Shown: positions 1-12,018, numbered from the stretch's first letter. The stretch is DNA of 64,000 nucleotides from Hippasteria phrygiana (GCA_037893225.1 JAZGUH010000145.1:496001-560000), one strand, 5' to 3'. The notes: generated by a model from the sequence alone, not told the origin. Program-made: numbers and translations.

Positions 1-1263
1 ACACATGAATAAAATATAGAAATACACAGGGGAAAATCTTTATGTTCCAATAAATTTTAAAAGAGAACAAAGCAGACAGTACATACCTACATGTTGATAT
101 TTAATGGTAGCCGCATTAAATAGTTTTATTCCACCATGATTGTGTGCAAAGAAATTTGTGACCATACACTGCCAATAATAATACATGTAGGCCTAAAGTC
201 AAAACAAATTAACATGTTTTTCCTCTATTTAGCAGTGCAAATTCTCCAACAAAAGCCTCAAATTTATGTGATTACACAATTCTGAACATGAATGATTGCA
301 GATAAATGCTTTGACATGTTGGACAGACATTTTCAACACAACTTGAAAAAGTTGTTGTTGGGGAGTGAGTTATGCCCCTATACTAGTCTTGTCTCAGAAA
401 AGTTACAACCCAGTCTGCAAGTATAGGGCCTACATGTAGTACATCTGTACAAATTATAAACCCAACCAGCTAGTCAGAAACAGCGAAATCTTGGAAATTA
501 ACCAACCCTGCTTGTCTAAATATGTGCCACAACCTATTACTTCAAGATTTATCTCCAAAATATCTGTGGAAAATGAGACACACATTTACTGTACATGTAT
601 GTGAACACTGTAGTGAAAATTCCCCAACAAAATTACAAAATTCTGAGGAGAGATTTTACTTTAATACCCCTACCAGCATGGGTCAGAAACACAGAAATCG
701 TGGGAAATAACCAACCCTGTTTGTCTAAGTATGTGGCACAACTTATTTCAAGATTTATTTCCTAAAGATTTGTGGAAAATGAGACAGAAATTTACATAAT
801 TATGTACATGTACATGTATGTAAACACTTGTAGTACATGTACATTAATTTCTGACCAGACACTGCCAAGAATAATTAGGCTATGTAGGCCTATAGTGAAC
901 ACAAACTGTTTTCCTCTATTTAGCAGTGAAAATTCCCCAACAAAAGCCTCCAACTAAAGGTTGTGCGATATGATGACACGATTATGAAGAGAGATTTTAC
1001 TTTCAAACCCCCACCAACTGAATAAACTGAAGAGTTTGATGTCTAAAATACAAACATTGTCACGTATAATACTGCAATATTTTAGCAATGCTTTGCCATG
1101 TTGCATATGCATTTTCAACGCAACTTTAAAAAGTTGTTTTCGGGGAGTGAGATATGCCCCTACTTGTCTCAGAGAAGTTAATTATTATTATTATACACAG
1201 CCTAGTCTGCAAGTTGGGCCTGGGGGCATGCACGTATCTGTACAAATTATAAACCCAACCAGC
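1..1263. repeat. Locally duplicated non-coding block
   Basis: No gene is seen here. Several stretches occur twice. Positions 473-582 match 679-785 (a ~206 bp step), and 232-470 match 923-1263 with indels. A further diverged relative lies at about 20600-20880, so this is a dispersed family. Short ACATGTAC-rich runs occur near 800-845. The small open frames here fall inside the repeated DNA and show no conserved motif. Confidence 0.6.
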
Positions 1264-1298
1264 TCACCCTGAACCCCAAATAAAAAACCCAAAACACA

Positions 1299-2517
1299 AC
1301 ACATGAATAAAATATAGAAATACACAGGGGACAATCTTTATTGTTCCTTATTTCAGATTTGATGACAGCATGTACATTTGTCAGTGAAGATGGCAGTGGA
1401 TCAAACAGAATTGAGCTGCAGTACCTAACTTTTGCCATATCTTAAGAACTTTATTCAACACTTTCTTTAATAAACCACCTTTTGTGTACTTACAGACAGC
1501 AATATTGAACAAATGGAAGTCAGACTTTTGCAATTGAAATTTACAGTGATATGGTACAAATAAGCGATGGGTTTCACATGTAACATTGACACCAGTGTCC
1601 ATGTTACATGGAAAATCCACACAAAATCATATTTTATGCCTCATATTTACTGAAGAGGTCTGATTTTCATATCTTTTCATTAGAGATGTATATCCTTAAC
1701 TAGTTCATAAAATGCAGACATGTTCAAGGCAAATCAATGGAAATATGTCAGAAAATGTGTTTTTGTTTCACATGTAACACGAACACCATATATTTTTCAT
1801 TTACGGAATGACCCATAAGCCTATATCTACCAGCTTTCTTAGAAGAGTCGCAAGTTTCATACCCTAATAAGACCTACTTATAAGTTTATAAAATTAGTAA
1901 CAATTAGACAAATTAATAAAAGCAGAGAGAATATAATGACATTTTAAGGTACTGGTTTCACGTGTAACAGGACACCAAATTTGGAGGAATGTCACACATT
2001 TTGACAATATATCTTCATCGAGTGTGAAAAAACAATCCAAACAATCCTTTATTGGACTTTGCAAGTGTGCATGAACAACGTATCCAGATCAAGGAAAACT
2101 GATAAAGGTAGCAAAAATAAATTTTAGGGTTTAAACATTGCCCTTTTTGGCAAAATGTCACACTTTATGTACCCAACTTCATGGAATGAACCACATTCAT
2201 GTAGGTTTAACTCAATACACGTAAGCTCAATGTAATGTGGGCACATAAACATGATATAATTGAAAACAAGATTAGAGATGGTAGCTGAATATTAAACCTA
2301 TTCATGTAAATGATATCTTAACCATAAAAGTCCTCAATTCTCAGTAGATGATTTTTCACACACCCTAGGAGATTATTAGGGTAATGGTTTGTATGCAATC
2401 TGTTTAGACTATAAGAAAATAAACTTTAAAAGAAAACAAAGCAGACAGTACATACCTACATGTTGATATTTAATGGTAGCCGCATTAAATAGTTTTATTC
2501 CACCATGATTGTGTGCA
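1299..2517. repeat. Second copy of the 1-149 sequence, split by 1,070 bp
   Basis: Positions 1-48 are repeated at 1299-1347 and positions 49-149 at 2418-2517. The two halves are contiguous in the first copy but separated by 1348-2417 in the second. The separating segment is AT-rich, has no long reading frame and no clear terminal repeats. A 16-base G run (2518-2533) directly follows the second copy. This is either an insertion in one copy or a deletion in the other. Confidence 0.65.
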
Positions 2518-2533
2518 GGGGGGGGGGGGGGGG

Positions 2534-3400
2534 TCCTGTTATCAACTTGGATGAGAAATGTGCAGTGTGGTGATGATGCTGTAACTTATAATACCACAGA
2601 GATTTTAAGACAAACAATTCTTTTAAATATTATATTACTGAAAAGAGTAAATAGAATTAGAAATAGAATGAGGGCCAATAGTAGTCATGTTAGGTTAACC
2701 CTATTGTGGATTAATGTTGATTTAATTTTTTTGACATTTTGGAGGACAATTTCAGTTAAAAGTTGTGACCATTATTGTTAAATTGCTAATTTTATAATTG
2801 AAAATTTGAGCCTAATTTATTTCTGATCAATTTGTTATAAATATAAAAATAATGTTATGAGTCATTTAAAATAGTAACAATAAACAAACACCAATTATTA
2901 TAGAAAATTGAATGATCAAAACTAAATAAAAACAAATAAAAGCCAGTCGCAGCACTGACAGAAAATTGGGCATTGCAAATAGCGTCGCCAATGCCGGTTC
3001 GCGTGAATCTCTCTACTAACGTGCTAGCTCCATGTGTCTGCTGTATGTGATTTAGCCATTTACTATCTTTCTCCTTTCTATCTTTTTTCTGTCTTCTTTG
3101 CTGATGGTAGCTGTTAGTGCCACAGCCATTATGTACATCTTATAATATATCATCTTATCTTCTTCTTTTTTATTAAAGTGGGTGGATCGAATGGCTGTAA
3201 TGGGAGGAGGGCATTATTAAATAACACTTATTTTCAAAAGCTAACAAATGGTTAGCCCCATATCAGGGGTTTATCAGTACCATAATACCAAACAACTTTT
3301 CTCTGCAAAATGATATTAAATGTCATGGAAATTTAGTCTTGGAAAGTCATGGAAAGGTCATGGAATTTGGTTTTCAGATTTCTGTGGGAACCCTGACTTG
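2534..3400. other. AT-rich spacer, nothing recognised
   Basis: No supported gene. The 3' end (about 3320-3370) carries three close repeats of a GTCATGGAA-like motif, just before the TGACGTCA-rich repeats begin. Confidence 0.5.
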
Positions 3401-6140
3401 ACTTTTAATGATGGTCATCACATGTCACGTGACGTCATCTTAAAGGGGCATTTTTCGAAGCCATATATCTATGGAAGTACAAGTCCGATTAAGTTGATAC
3501 GTGGTATCTAGATAGGCCAGCATGTGTTGCAGATGGAAATTGATGTGACGTCAAGATGACGTCATCATACGATTTTATAGTAATTGTTAAGTTTTTGAAC
3601 TTCAAAGTTTCTTCAAGCCATATCTCACCAACAGAACATGCTAAATTCAAAATTCTTTTTGTAATAGCTTTGTTAGCTCCTATATTCTTTCACATAAATG
3701 TGAAAAAGTGTGACGTCATCATGACGTCATCAAAAATAGGCTTTTTTGAAACAAATATAAGGGTAGGTCTGATCGTCATAAAAGTTAGTGGGTAGGTAGA
3801 TGGTGCCACTAGCATGTAGAATCCGAGGTGACGTCATGATGACGTCGTCTGTTGATTTTCTATGAATTTTTAAATGTTTCAAATTTCATTGTACTCTTTG
3901 GAACCTAAGTAAAGTTTCTTAGTCATATATCTCATTAACAGAATATTCGAAATTCCTTTTGTAATAGGTTTGTTAGCCCATACATTCTTTCATATTAATG
4001 TCAAAAAGTGTGACGTCATCATGACGTCATCATGACGTCATCAAAATGTGCTTTTAAAAAACATAAGGGTACATATATCCAATAATCATAACAATTGGTG
4101 GGTTGGTAGATGTTGTCGCTAGCATGTGAAATCCGAAGTAATCTTATGATGACGTCATCGGCTGTTTTTCTATGATTTTTTTTAATGTTTCTAATTTCAT
4201 TGTACATACTCTCAAAATTGTACATTGTCATTGATCAGATTGACTCCAATCTATACACAGGCCAAGAGCACACATTGAGGTGATGTGTTATTGAGGTGAT
4301 GTCATGATGACCATCATATGATTTATATTCTATGATTATTTTAGTTCTATCCCAAATCCCATAGACTTTGTACACGAATTTTGTACGGGACACTTTGGTC
4401 ACTAAACAACATCAGATCTTAATCAGGCTTAACACAAACAGAGACCCTAAGCTGAAAATGTATGCCGAAACGTGACGTCATGATGACGTCATCACGTGTC
4501 ATGTGACGTCATCTTAAAGGTGCATTTTTCAAGGGCCCATATCTAGAGAACGGTACGTCCGATTGCCTTCAAACCAGGTATGTTGGTATGGTAGCTCGTG
4601 TTATAGATGAAAATTGAGGTGACGTCATGATGACGTCATCATACGATTTTACAGTAATATTAAAGTTTTTGAACTTCAAAGTTTCCTAAAGCCATATCTC
4701 ATCAACAGAACACGCTAAATTCAAAATTCTTTTTGTAATAGCTTTGTTAGCTCCTATATTCTTTCACATAAATGTGAAAAATGTGTGACGTCATCACGAC
4801 GTCATCAAAAATATGCTTTTTTGAAACACATATAAGGGTAGGGACGATCGTCATAAAAATTAGTGTGCAGGTAGATAGTGATACTAGCATGTTAAATCCG
4901 AGGTGACGTCTTGATGACGTCATCGGCTGATTTTCTATGAATTTTTAGTTCTATCCCAAATCCCATAGACTTTGTACACGAATTTTGTACGGGACAATTT
5001 GGTCACTAAACAACATCAGATCTTAATCAGGCTTAACACAAACAGAGACCCTAAGCTGAAAATGTATACCAAAACGTGACGTCATGATGACGTCATCACG
5101 TGTCATGTGACGTCATCTTAAAGGTGCATTTTTCAAGGGCCCATATCTAGAGAACGGTACGTCCGATTGCCTTCAAACCAGGTATGTTGGTATGGTAGCT
5201 CGTGTTATAGATGAAAATTGAGGTGACGTCATGATGACGTCATGATGACGTCATCATACGATTTTACAGTAATATTAAAGTTTTTGAACTTCAAAGTTTC
5301 CTAAAGCCATATCTCATCAACAGAACACGCTAAATTCAAAATTCTTTTTGTAATAGCTTTGTTAGCTCCTATATTCGTTCACATAAATGTGAAAAATGTG
5401 TGACGTCATCATGACGTCATCAAAAATATGCTTTTTTGAAACACATATAAGGGTAGGGACGATCGTCATAAAAATTAGTGTGCAGGTAGATAGTGATACT
5501 AGCATGTTAAATCCGAGGTGACGTCATGATGACGTCATCGGCTGATTTTCTATGATTATTTTAGTTCTATCCCAAATCCCATAGACTTTGTACACGAATT
5601 TTGTACGGGACACTTTGGTCACTAAACAACATCAGATCTTAATCAGGCTTAACACAAACAGAGACCCCAAGCTGAAAATGTATGCCGAAACGTGACGTCA
5701 TGATGACGTCATCACGTGTCATGTGACGTCATCTTAAAGGTGCATTTTTCAAGGGCCCATATCTAGAGAACGGTACGTCCGATTGCCTTCAAACCTGGTA
5801 TGTTGCTAGTGTATCTCGTGTTATAGATGAAAATTGAGGTGCCATCATGATAACGTCATCAACTGATTTTCTATGAATTTTTAAATATTTAACATATTAT
5901 TATATATTACTGTCATTGATCAGATTGACTCCAATCTCGACACAGGCCAACACCATGTATAAGTACTAGCCTTATAATGTCATCATAGGTCAAGTAATAT
6001 AAACTTAAAGGTCAACTTTCAAGTAAGAAATCTAGATCATGAAATAATCTCAGATCTTAGAAAACAAAACCCTTAACAACTTTAATGCTGATAAAAAAAA
6101 AACCAGGAAAAGCCATGCGTCTGTTGACCTCAACAGACGC
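3401..6140 (+). repeat. TGACGTCA-rich repeat, array 1 (~605 bp units)
   Basis: Diverged units fill the first kilobase. From 4343 there are near-identical units starting at 4343, 4947 and 5563 (spacing 604 and 616 bp; the longer one has one extra TGACGTCATGA step near 5228). Each unit contains four pairs of the CRE palindrome TGACGTCA plus a single one. The block ends with a perfect 11 bp hairpin at 6117-6140 (arms GCGTCTGTTGA and TCAACAGACGC) preceded by GGAAAAGCC, after which a (TTC)n tract opens the next copy. Confidence 0.85.
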
Positions 6141-7250
6141 TTAATTTCTTCTTCTTCTTCTTTTTATTCTTCTCCCCAAAACCCCATAAACTTTGTGCAT
6201 ACTTTTTCTAAACGGCACTTTTGCCCTTGAACAAACTTCAATCTTAATGAGAGTTGGCATACACTCAGACCCTGTACTGAACTCGTGCATATTACTCTGA
6301 CGTCATGATGACGTCATCATGTATCAAATTACAAGCAATTAAAGATTAGCAGATTTAATCTTTGAAAATCAATATAAAATCAACCGTGAGAGCCCGGAAC
6401 TTGATTTTTGTGGGAATTGATAGTATAATCCAGGATCTTCATTTTATCTCGTGTGCGTCAAATCACGTGACCCTTCCTTCCGGTCCAAACCGGAAGTGCC
6501 TCATCATTTGAAAGTGGAAAAAGATGGGAACTTGCTTTCAACGATGTTGGTCTCCGACTAGGTTGTACTTCACACAAAAATTATTTGTGACGTCATAAAA
6601 TGTTCGAGCGCCCTCTAGCGGCAAGTTGAAAAATGCTTAAAATGAATAATCGGTCGATGTGTGTGGCGAAGTTTGCTGAAATCACTCTATAATTGATGTA
6701 TGTAATCGGCTTCACGCTAAGAACAAGTTGAGGTGGAGAAAGATTGATGACGTCACCAGACCGGAAGTTGCAATGAAAAGACCTTTAAACCTAACAAATT
6801 TGCTGAAAAATCAACCGCAAGAGATATAATGCAGATTTCTGCTTCAGATAGCATAGTTTACATAGCTCTCGAGTTTTCCGATAATGACGTCACGATGACG
6901 TCATCAAGTATCAGATTACAAGCAACCAAAGATTTCTAGATTTAGTTTTTGAAAATCAATATAAAATCAACCGTGAGAGATCTGATTTTGCTTTAATGTG
7001 AACTGATAGAATAATCCAGGGTCTTCATTTTTTGTATTACGTGCAAAGTCACGTGACCCTGCCTTCCGGTCTAAACCGGAAGTGCCTTATAACTTGAAAG
7101 TTTAATCTTTGAAAATCAATATATAAATCAATCGAGAGAGATCTGATTTTGATTTTTACGGGAACCGATAGAATAATCCAGGGTCTTCATTTTTTATATT
7201 ACGTGCAAATTCACGTGACCCTTCCTTCCGGTCCAAAACGGAAGTGAGAT
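6141..7250 (+). repeat. TGACGTCA repeat family, diverged subtype
   Basis: The block opens with (TTC)n and the family start sequence (CCCCATAAACTTTGTGCA near 6184). It then departs from the 605 bp type and keeps only scattered TGACGTCA pairs (6298-6320, 6886-6905). Three ~160-600 bp spaced sub-blocks share an ACCGTGAGAGATCTGATTT-like segment. They also share an 8 bp inverted repeat CTTCCGGT/ACCGGAAG at 6477-6496, 7063-7082 and, with one mismatch, 7225-7244. Confidence 0.7.
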
Positions 7251-7304
7251 AAGTTAGGGTCAATTGTCATAAATAGACGTTGTGTTTTCCCTTGAAATAT
7301 AAAT

Positions 7305-7372
7305 CGGGCAGAGGATTCGAACCCAGGCCTCTGTAGTCTAAAGCTTTCAGTGCTCTACCAATATAGCCACAA
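7305..7372 (-). ncRNA. tRNA-like sequence (degenerate)
   Basis: Read on the minus strand, this has a good A-box-like stretch (TGGCTATATTGGTAGAGCAC) and a consensus B box (GGTTCGAATCC) at tRNA spacing. The acceptor ends do not pair, the anticodon stem is imperfect and the T stem is weak. It is therefore a tRNA pseudogene or a tRNA-derived SINE head rather than a working tRNA. The flanks show no obvious SINE tail. Confidence 0.4.
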
Positions 7373-7858
7373 CAGTAGCTAGACAAAATATTTTTACTTC
7401 AACCTTATATAGCTGTCTGAATAATGCGTGTGATGCTTATTATATAAATTAACTTAATCATGAATATGCTTGATCGTAATAGCGGTCTAGATACGCCCAT
7501 TTATGGTAATTGCCCCTAACCTTCCTAGAGAAAAAAAATTTGCCACTCGAACAGCCGCGCATCGCGCATATACATCATTTGTACACAATGTACAGTGCTA
7601 ACCCCACAAATAGAGTTGTAAATGATTCCCTTTTAAAATTCTGTGTTTTTAATTCTCCAAATTAAGACCATAATGACGTGAACCAACATGAACCAAAACA
7701 CATCAAAGTGCGATACTTATAATCGCAAAGAAAACATATCTACAAATCTAAGGTATATTTCATGCAACCTTTATTATACTTTCACTCTTAATACTTTCAC
7801 TCTTTAAACTTACTCTTTATTCCTTAATTCCTTTCATGTAAAAAAAAAAGAAAATGGA
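7373..7858. other. AT-rich spacer
   Basis: No gene or recognised element. It runs up to the hairpin cluster that starts at 7861. Confidence 0.4.
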
Positions 7859-7860
7859 GA

Positions 7861-8110
7861 GCGGAAAAGCTATGTGTACTGTTCATCAACAGTCACACAT
7901 CTCTCGTTAGCTTTTCCGCATACCTGCGGAAAAGGTATTGTTTTTGTTCCGGTTTTTTTGGCTTTTCCGACACTCCGTCGGAAAAGGCCTTGTTTTTGTT
8001 CTGATTTTTGGCTTTTCCGAAATCCTTCGGAAAAGGCTTTGTTTTTGTTCTGATTTTTTTTTTTTTTTTTTTTGGCTTTTCCGAAATCCTTCGGAAAAGG
8101 CTTTGTTTTT
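7861..8110 (+). repeat. Cluster of variable hairpins at a repeat-copy end
   Basis: An outer inverted repeat GCGGAAAAGCTA (7861-7872) / TAGCTTTTCCGC (7908-7919) encloses an inner ACTGTT/AACAGT hairpin. Four head-to-tail palindromes follow: 7911-7934, 7962-7986, 8012-8035 and 8076-8099. Each has a CTTTTCCG/CGGAAAAG stem and a 4-5 nt loop, and each is followed by a TTGTTTTTGTTCTGATTTT-type tail. Stem tips differ between copies (GCA/TGC, GAC/GTC, GAA/TTC) yet always pair. Open frames read through this stretch are low-complexity artefacts. Confidence 0.85.
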
Positions 8111-8130
8111 GTTCTGATTTTTTTTTGTTT

Positions 8131-8179
8131 TCTTCTTCTTCTTCTTCTTCTTCTTCTTCTTCTTCTTCTTCTTCTTCTT
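8131..8179 (+). repeat. (TCT)n microsatellite
   Basis: About sixteen perfect trinucleotide units. It marks the start of the next TGACGTCA-repeat copy, as comparable TTC tracts do at 6147, 11998 and 18541. It produces spurious Glu-, Arg- and Ser-rich frames. Confidence 0.95.
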
Positions 8180-8181
8180 TT

Positions 8182-10932
8182 AGTTCTGACCAAAATCCCA
8201 TAGACTTTGTACACGAATTTTGTCGGCGGCACTTTAGGTCTTAAAAAACGTCAGAACCTAACCAAACTTACATCAAACGTAGACCCTAAGCTGAAATTGT
8301 ATGTCGTAGAGTGACGTCATGATGACGTCATCACGTGTCACGTGACGTCATCCTAAATGTGCGTTTTTCAAGGGCCCATATCTAGAGAACGGTATATCCA
8401 ATTTCCTTCAAACCTGGTATGTTTTTAGGCTAGCTCGTGTTATAGATGAAAATTGACGTGACGTCATGATGACGTCATCATGCGATTTTATAGTAATTTT
8501 TAAGTTTTTGAACTTTAAAGTTTCTTAAAGCCATATCTCACCAACAGAACATGCTAAATTCAAAATTCTTTTTGTAATAGCTCTGTTAGCTCCTATATTC
8601 TTTCACATAAATGTGAAAAATGTGTGACGTCATCATGACGTCATCAAAAATATGCTTTTTTGAAACACATATAAGGGTAGGGACGATCGTCATAAAAATT
8701 GGTGTGCAGGTAGATAATGCTACTAGGATGTTAAATCCGAGGTGACGTCATGATGACGTCATCGGCTGATTTTCTATGAATTTTTAGTTCTATCCCAAAT
8801 CCCATAGACTTTGTACACGAATTTTGTACGGGACACTTTGGTCACTAAACAACATCAGATCTTAATCAAACTTAACACAAACAGGGACCCTAAGCTGAAA
8901 ATGTATGCCAAAACGTGACGTCATGATGACGTCATCACGTGTCATGTGACGTCATCTTAAAGGTGCATTTTGGAAGGGCCCATATCTAGAGAACGGTAGG
9001 TCCGATTGCCTTCAAACCAGGTATGTTGGTATGGTAGATCGTGTTATAGATGAAAATTGAGGTGACGTCATGATGACGTCATCATACGATTTTACAGTAA
9101 TATTAAAGTTTTTGAACTTCAAAGTTTCTTAAAGCCATATCTCATCAACAGAACATGCTAAATTCAAAATTCTTTTTGTAATAGCTTTGTTAGCTCCTAT
9201 ATTCTTTCACATAAATGTGAAAAATGTGTGACGTCATCATGACGTCATCAAAAATATGCTTTTTTGAAACACATATAAGGGTAGGGACGATCGTTATAAA
9301 AATTAGTGTGCAGGTAGATAGTGCTACTAGCATGTTAAATCCGAGGTGACGTCATGATGACGTCATCGGCTGATTTTCTATGATTATTTTAGTTCTATCC
9401 CAAATCCCATAGACTTTGTACACGAATTTTGTACGGGACACTTTGGTCACTAAGCAACATCAGATCTTAATCAGGCTTAACACAAACAGAGACCCTAAGC
9501 TGAAAATGTATGCCGAAACGTGACGTCATGATGACGTCATCACGTGTCATGTGACGTAATCTTAAAGGTGCATTTTTCAAGGGCCCATATCTAGAGAACG
9601 GTAGGTCCGATTGCCTTCAAACCAGGTATGTTGGTATGGTAGCTCGTGTTATAGATAAAAATTGAGGTGACGTCATGATGACGTCATCATACAGTTTTAC
9701 AGTAATATTAAAGTTTTTGAACTTCAAAGTTTCCTAAAGCCATATCTCATCAACAGAACACGCTAAATTCAAAATTCTTTTTGTAATAGCTTTGTTAGCT
9801 CCTATATTCTTTCACATAAATGTGAAAAATGTGTGACGTCATCATGACGTCATCAAAAATATGCTTTTTTGAAACACATATAAGGGTAGGGACGATCGTC
9901 ATAAAAATTAGTGTGCAGGTAGATAGTGCTACTAGCATGTTAAATCCGAGGTGACGTCATGATGACGTCATCGGCTGATTTTCTATGATTATTTTAGTTC
10001 TATCCCAAATCCCATAGACTTTGTACACGAATTTTGTACGGGACACTTTGGTCACTAAGCAACATCAGATCTTAATCAGGCTTAACACAAACAGAGACCC
10101 TAAGCTGAAAATGTATGCCGAAACGTGACGTCATGATGACGTCATCACGTGTCATGTGACGTAATCTTAAAGGTGCATTTTTCAAGGGCCCATATCTAGA
10201 GAACGGTACGTCCGATTGCCTTCAAACCAGGTATGTTGGTATGGTAGCTCGTGTTATAGATAAAAATTGAGGTGACGTCATGATGACGTCATCATACAGT
10301 TTTACAGTAATATTAAAGTTTTTGAACTTCAAAGTTTCCTAAAGCCATATCTCATCAACAGAACACGCTAAATTCAAAATTCTTTTTGTAATAGCTTTGT
10401 TAGCTCCTATATTCTTTCACATAAATGTGAAAAATGTGTGACGTCATCATGACGTCATCAAAAATATGCTTTTTTGAAACACATATAAGGGTAGGGACGA
10501 TCGTCATAAAAATTAGTGTGCAGGTAGATAGTGATACTAGCATGTTAAATCCGAGGTGACGTCATGATGACGTCATCGGCTGATTTTCTATGATTATTTT
10601 AGTTCTATCCCAAATCCCATAGACTTGGTACACGAATTTTGTACGGGACACTTTGGTCACTAAGCAACATCAGATCTTAATCAGGCTTAACACAAACAGA
10701 GACCCTAAGCTGAAAATGTATGCCGAAACGTGACGTCATGATGACGTCATCACGTGTCATGTAACATGAACTTAAAGGTCAAGTATGGAGTACGAAATGT
10801 GAATCATAAAATAATCTCAGATCTTAAACATAGCAAAGACATAGACCTTCTGATAATTTATGTTAAAGAAAAAACTAAAACGGAAAAGCCATGCGTATGT
10901 TTACAACAGACGCAAAATTTTCGGCTTTTCCG
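8182..10932 (+). repeat. TGACGTCA-rich repeat, array 2 (~605 bp units)
   Basis: Four near-identical complete units start at 8182, 8786, 9391 and 9996, with a partial fifth at 10601 (spacing 604, 605, 605, 605 bp). Each carries the AGTTCTATCCCAAATCCCAT start motif and about nine TGACGTCA sites, mostly as TGACGTCA-TGA-TGACGTCA (11 bp step). The array ends in a hairpin: a perfect outer stem CGGAAAAGCC (10881-10890) / GGCTTTTCCG (10923-10932) around an inner TGCGT..TGTT/AACA..ACGCA stem. Confidence 0.9.
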
Positions 10933-11397
10933 CTACAGCAGCAAAGCCTTGGTTTTTGTTCTGTTCGCGCGATTGTGTAGTTTAGTACACTTTCGCCCAG
11001 GCATGAACACAATCTACTTGAAAATTGTTCGTTTTGCCACATTCAGAACAAAGGGCCACGTCCAAGAACATCTCCAGGTTTTTTTTTGAATGAAATCGTT
11101 AGCTCAGAGGTCAAAAACACATGATTGCACAATACCCAGCTTCACACGGATATATAACTGGTGGGAGAGTAGGAGCTGGTTCGAAATTGACCGAGCCAAA
11201 ACATGACACAACGGGTGGAAAATCATATTTTCCGCCTTAAAAAACCTTTCCAAATCACAAAAGCACGTGTCATTGGGATTCAGAGAAGTCTACTTTAGTC
11301 ACAAAAAAGGCTTTTGGAATAATCAAATACTCCAGGAGCTAACATGAACACAATTAATACACAAATCCTAAACTACACAATACCCACTTTTTTGGTT
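10933..11397. other. Spacer between repeat copies
   Basis: No gene. The first ~40 bases still resemble the hairpin-tail region of the 7.9 kb cluster (TTTTTGTTCTG); the remainder is unique by eye. Confidence 0.4.
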
Positions 11398-11997
11398 TCT
11401 TCTTAAACACGAATTTTGTCTACGGCACTTTAGTCACTAAACAACATCAGATCTTATTCAAACTTAATACAAACATAGACCCTAATCTGAAATTGTGTGC
11501 CGAAAAGTGACATCATGATGACGTCATTATGTGTCACGTGATGTCATCTTAAAGGCGCATTTTTCAAGGCCCATATCAAGAGAACCGTAAGTCCAATTGC
11601 ATTCAAACCTGGTATGTTGCTAGACAAGTACGTTATAAATAAAAATTGAGGTGACGTCATAATGACGTCATCATATGATTTTTATAGTAATTTCAAAGTT
11701 TTAACATTAAAGATTCTTAAAACCATATCTCATCAACAGAACATATGTTAAATTCAAAATTCTTTTTGTAATAGCTTTGTTAGCTCGTACATTCTTTTAT
11801 ATAAATGCGAAAAATTTCTGAGGTCATAATGACGTCATCAAAGGCATGATTTCTTGAAAGACATATAAGGGTAGACCATGTCTAATCGTCATGAAACTTC
11901 GTGGTTAGGTAGATTTGTCACTAGTTTACAAAATTCGAAATAACATCATAAAAACATATGGAAAAGCCCTATGTTCTTAAAAACATAGACCTCTAGT
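11398..11997 (+). repeat. TGACGTCA repeat family, single diverged copy
   Basis: One diverged unit starts at an ACACGAATTTTGTC motif. CRE pairs have decayed to TGACATCATGATGACGTCA and similar. It ends with GGAAAAGCC plus a short hairpin at 11969-11988 (CTATGTT/AACATAG), then the (TTC)n tract that hosts the LINE. Confidence 0.7.
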
Positions 11998-12018
11998 TTC
12001 TTCTTCTTCTTCTTCTTC
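11998..12018 (+). repeat. (TTC)n tract, 5' flank of the LINE
   Basis: Seven TTC units directly abut the LINE 5' end. The 3' end of the LINE abuts a CTT tract (18541-18573) in the same phase and strand, so the element interrupts one trinucleotide tract. Confidence 0.9.

Noticed and set aside
7911..8110. Hairpins with T-rich tails as bacterial-type transcription terminators
   Set aside because: The context is clearly eukaryotic and repetitive; the resemblance is structural only.
7870..8244. Long Glu/Lys/Arg-rich and Ser/Phe-rich open frames on both strands
   Set aside because: They are translations of the (TCT)n tract and the tandem hairpins in different frames, with no independent coding signal.
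4343..10932. CRISPR-like array of regular repeats
   Set aside because: Whole ~605 bp units are tandemly repeated; there are no short direct repeats with unique spacers, and the DNA is eukaryotic.
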